From positions 1 through 41,923 of the forward strand of contig NZ_SPPZ01000004.1 in the NCBI RefSeq assembly GCF_004570525.1: a DNA stretch of 41,923 nt, given 5' to 3'. A program made the translations under genes and the position numbers. Positions 40,609 through 41,923 of this stretch are shown piece after piece (within the stretch, counting starts at the first letter, position 1; each line of letters opens with the position of its first letter). Under the pieces are notes generated by a model. The model ran no database searches. It had not been told where the DNA came from and saw only the letters and a list, made by a program, of their open reading frames with translations. Origin of the DNA: Streptococcus sp. WM07. Its GTDB lineage: Bacteria > Bacillota > Bacilli > Lactobacillales > Streptococcaceae.

Positions 40609-41262
40609 ATGTTACGTACACAATTTGAAAATGAATTAGAGAAACTACACAATCAGTTTTATGCGATGGGAACCGAAGTTCTATCTCAGATTAACCGGAC
40701 CGTTCGTGCCTTTGTTACTCACGATCGCGAATTAGCTCGTGCCGTTATTGAAGATGATGCGGATGTCAATAAGTATGAAGTAAAACTCGAAGAAAAATCT
40801 CTTGAGATTATTGCTCTCCAACAGCCTGTTTCACATGATTTGCGGACTGTTATTACGATTCTAAAGGCTTCAAGTGATATTGAACGTATGGGTGACCATG
40901 CAGTATCCATTGCACAAGCAACAATCCGTGTAAAAGGGGAAGTACGGATTGCAGCTGTTGAGCAAGAGATTGATAAAATGGGTAAAAAAGTCAAAGAATT
41001 TGTGGAAGCGACTTTGGACCTCTATCTCAAAGGAGATGTTGACTCTGCTTATCAAGTTGCGGCTATGGACGAAGAAGTTAATGATTATTTCAAAAAGATC
41101 CAAGAATTAGCAACTGAAGAAATCAAGCATAACCCCGAAGCCATTGTGGCAGGTCGGGACTATTTCCAAGTGATCAGCTACTTGGAGCGAATTGGTGACT
41201 ATGCTAAGAACGTTTGTGAATGGGTTGTTTATTTGGAAACAGGTGAAATTGTTGAATTGTAA
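40609..41262 (+). CDS. phoU: Phosphate transport system regulator PhoU
   Basis: 217-residue all-helical protein made of two three-helix PhoU repeats. Each repeat has a metal-cluster-type motif: SSDIERMGDHAVSIA in the first and ISYLERIGDYAKNVCEW in the second. It restrains the Pst transporter and its two-component signalling when phosphate is plentiful. TAGGAG precedes the ATG. It is the last gene of the pst operon; a terminator follows 42 nt on. Confidence 0.96.
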   Translation: MLRTQFENELEKLHNQFYAMGTEVLSQINRTVRAFVTHDRELARAVIEDDADVNKYEVKLEEKSLEIIALQQPVSHDLRTVITILKASSDIERMGDHAVSIAQATIRVKGEVRIAAVEQEIDKMGKKVKEFVEATLDLYLKGDVDSAYQVAAMDEEVNDYFKKIQELATEEIKHNPEAIVAGRDYFQVISYLERIGDYAKNVCEWVVYLETGEIVEL

Positions 41263-41304
41263 AACGGATATGCACTGTTTCAAGTAGACAGATAAAATAT
41301 GAGG

Positions 41305-41339
41305 AACCAGATTGCTTTGGCTTAAGCAGTCTGGTTTTT
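41305..41339 (+). terminator. Rho-independent terminator of the pst operon
   Basis: A 13-bp stem with one G-T type mismatch, AACCAGATTGCTT (41305-41317) and AAGCAGTCTGGTT (41324-41336), a 6-nt loop, then T. Confidence 0.9.
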
Positions 41340-41395
41340 CTTATCGGCAATCGTTTTTCAAGAATCGTAAGCGCCCAATAACAGAGTATATTGAC

Positions 41396-41440
41396 AAAAC
41401 TCCAAGATTATAAGCAGATTGCTTTTAATCTTGGAGTTTT
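41396..41440. terminator. Perfect 15-bp palindrome inside the IS66 end, likely terminator
   Basis: AAAACTCCAAGATTA (41396-41410) pairs perfectly with TAATCTTGGAGTTTT (41426-41440). The loop can extend the stem (AAGCA/TGCTT). It follows the minus-strand transposase stop and has T-runs on both strands, so it can end the transposase transcript and shield the element from pst read-through. Confidence 0.75.
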
Positions 41441-41442
41441 CT

Positions 41443-41922
41443 TTATCTACAATTCTCTTGGATTTTTGGAGCCCATGGTAAATAAGCCTCTAGAACCTCT
41501 TTTTTTACGAGAGTCTCCTCGTTTGGCAAATGTTCTAGAAGATAAGCTATATATTTTTCACTATCAAGTTGATGGACTTTGGCTGTCTCAAGCAGAGTCA
41601 TGATAATAGCACTTGACTCTGCTCCCTCTAAACTTTGGGAGAATAGCCAATTCTTACGTCCCATAACCAAGGATTTAATAGCCCTCTCTGCCAGATTATT
41701 AGAGAGAACTAGACGTCCATCTTCCAATACAGTCTTGAATGTGGACTCATAATCCAAACTGTATTTAAGAGCACGGCCTAACTTAGACTCTGGTAAGACA
41801 TACTGCTCCCGACACCAATCAAAGAATTCTTCCATCAAGGGACGGAGCTCTTCTTGTCGTTTTTGATGTCTGATTTCTGGTTCTAGCTCCTCCCACTGTC
41901 TTTCTAAAAGAAACATCCTATC
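41443..41922 (-). CDS. IS66-family transposase (TnpC), C-terminal part, 5' end outside window
   Basis: About 160 residues read in from the right edge; the frame stays open upstream of the first Met at 41916, so this is the tail of a longer protein. DGRLVLSNNLAERAIKSLVM, then GRKNWLFSQSLEGAESSAI, are the hallmark of IS66 transposases and contain the last catalytic Glu (NNLAERAI). The C-terminal PWAPKIQENCR is a usual IS66 finish. No frameshift or stop interrupts the visible part. Confidence 0.9.
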   Translation of the reverse strand, partial: DRMFLLERQWEELEPEIRHQKRQEELRPLMEEFFDWCREQYVLPESKLGRALKYSLDYESTFKTVLEDGRLVLSNNLAERAIKSLVMGRKNWLFSQSLEGAESSAIIMTLLETAKVHQLDSEKYIAYLLEHLPNEETLVKKEVLEAYLPWAPKIQENCR

Positions 41923-41923
41923 G

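Larger units (their letters stand above)
41367..41923 (-). mobile_element. IS66-family insertion sequence, one end (continues beyond window)
   Basis: The transposase gene at 41443 onward is IS66-type. Its end is probably at 41367, where GTAAGCGCCCAATAACAG begins, since IS66 elements start with GTAA(GCG). The element then extends past the right edge. The other end is not visible, so size and completeness are unknown. Confidence 0.65.

Overview
The window is low-to-mid GC Firmicute DNA from the genus Streptococcus. This is inferred from recognisable proteins (CoiA, EpuA/EndA, AtpE with the MGVSIGEGLL helix, class Ib NrdHEF, glgBCDA) and from gene order. The blocks coiA-pepF-O-methyltransferase-prsA, nrdHEF beside divergent ptsHI, and murA-epuA-endA are all streptococcal arrangements. 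I do not assign a species. A glg cluster directly upstream of the ATP synthase operon fits the sanguinis/gordonii/suis type better than the pneumococcal order, but that is from memory of gene orders.

Layout. 1-108 is the 3' end of an IS30-type transposase. 233-1588 is dacA (PBP3), and 1734-2894 an MFS transporter. 2927-7642 holds coiA, pepF, an O-methyltransferase and prsA. alaS follows (7880-10498) behind a T-box leader. 10699-11412 is a CPBP membrane protease, which meets the convergent, minus-strand nrdH-nrdE-nrdF operon (15101 to 11564) at a nested palindromic element. ptsH-ptsI (15411-17412) diverges from nrdH. glgB-C-D-A (17623-23320) is followed by the complete F1Fo ATP synthase operon atpEBFHAGDC (23463-29728). 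Then come a DUF1146 gene, murA, epuA and endA (29850-32425), pheS-pheT behind a second T-box (32718-36174), and pstS-C-A-B-B-phoU (36304-41262). The end of an IS66-family element (41367 onward) closes the window.

The genes are mostly central metabolism and envelope functions. ptsHI supplies phosphoryl groups for sugar uptake and the HPr that co-represses with CcpA; a near-consensus cre site sits at the start of glg transcription, so sugar status probably controls glycogen synthesis. The minus-strand nrd promoter carries two NrdR-like boxes exactly 31 bp apart. The two tRNA synthetase units are governed by T-box leaders. coiA has a cin-box-like promoter, which places it in the ComX late-competence regulon; endA, the other DNA-uptake gene here, sits behind murA.

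I found no CRISPR array, rRNA, tRNA, prophage, defence island or biosynthetic cluster, and nothing I can defend as a new biological system. The most interesting signals are regulatory or structural: the tandem NrdR boxes, the nested palindrome at 11412-11554, a possibly leaderless DUF1146 gene, a Ser/Glu-rich tail on GlgB, an Arg replacing the switch His in the second PstB, and A-tracts repeated at helical spacing before the atp promoter.
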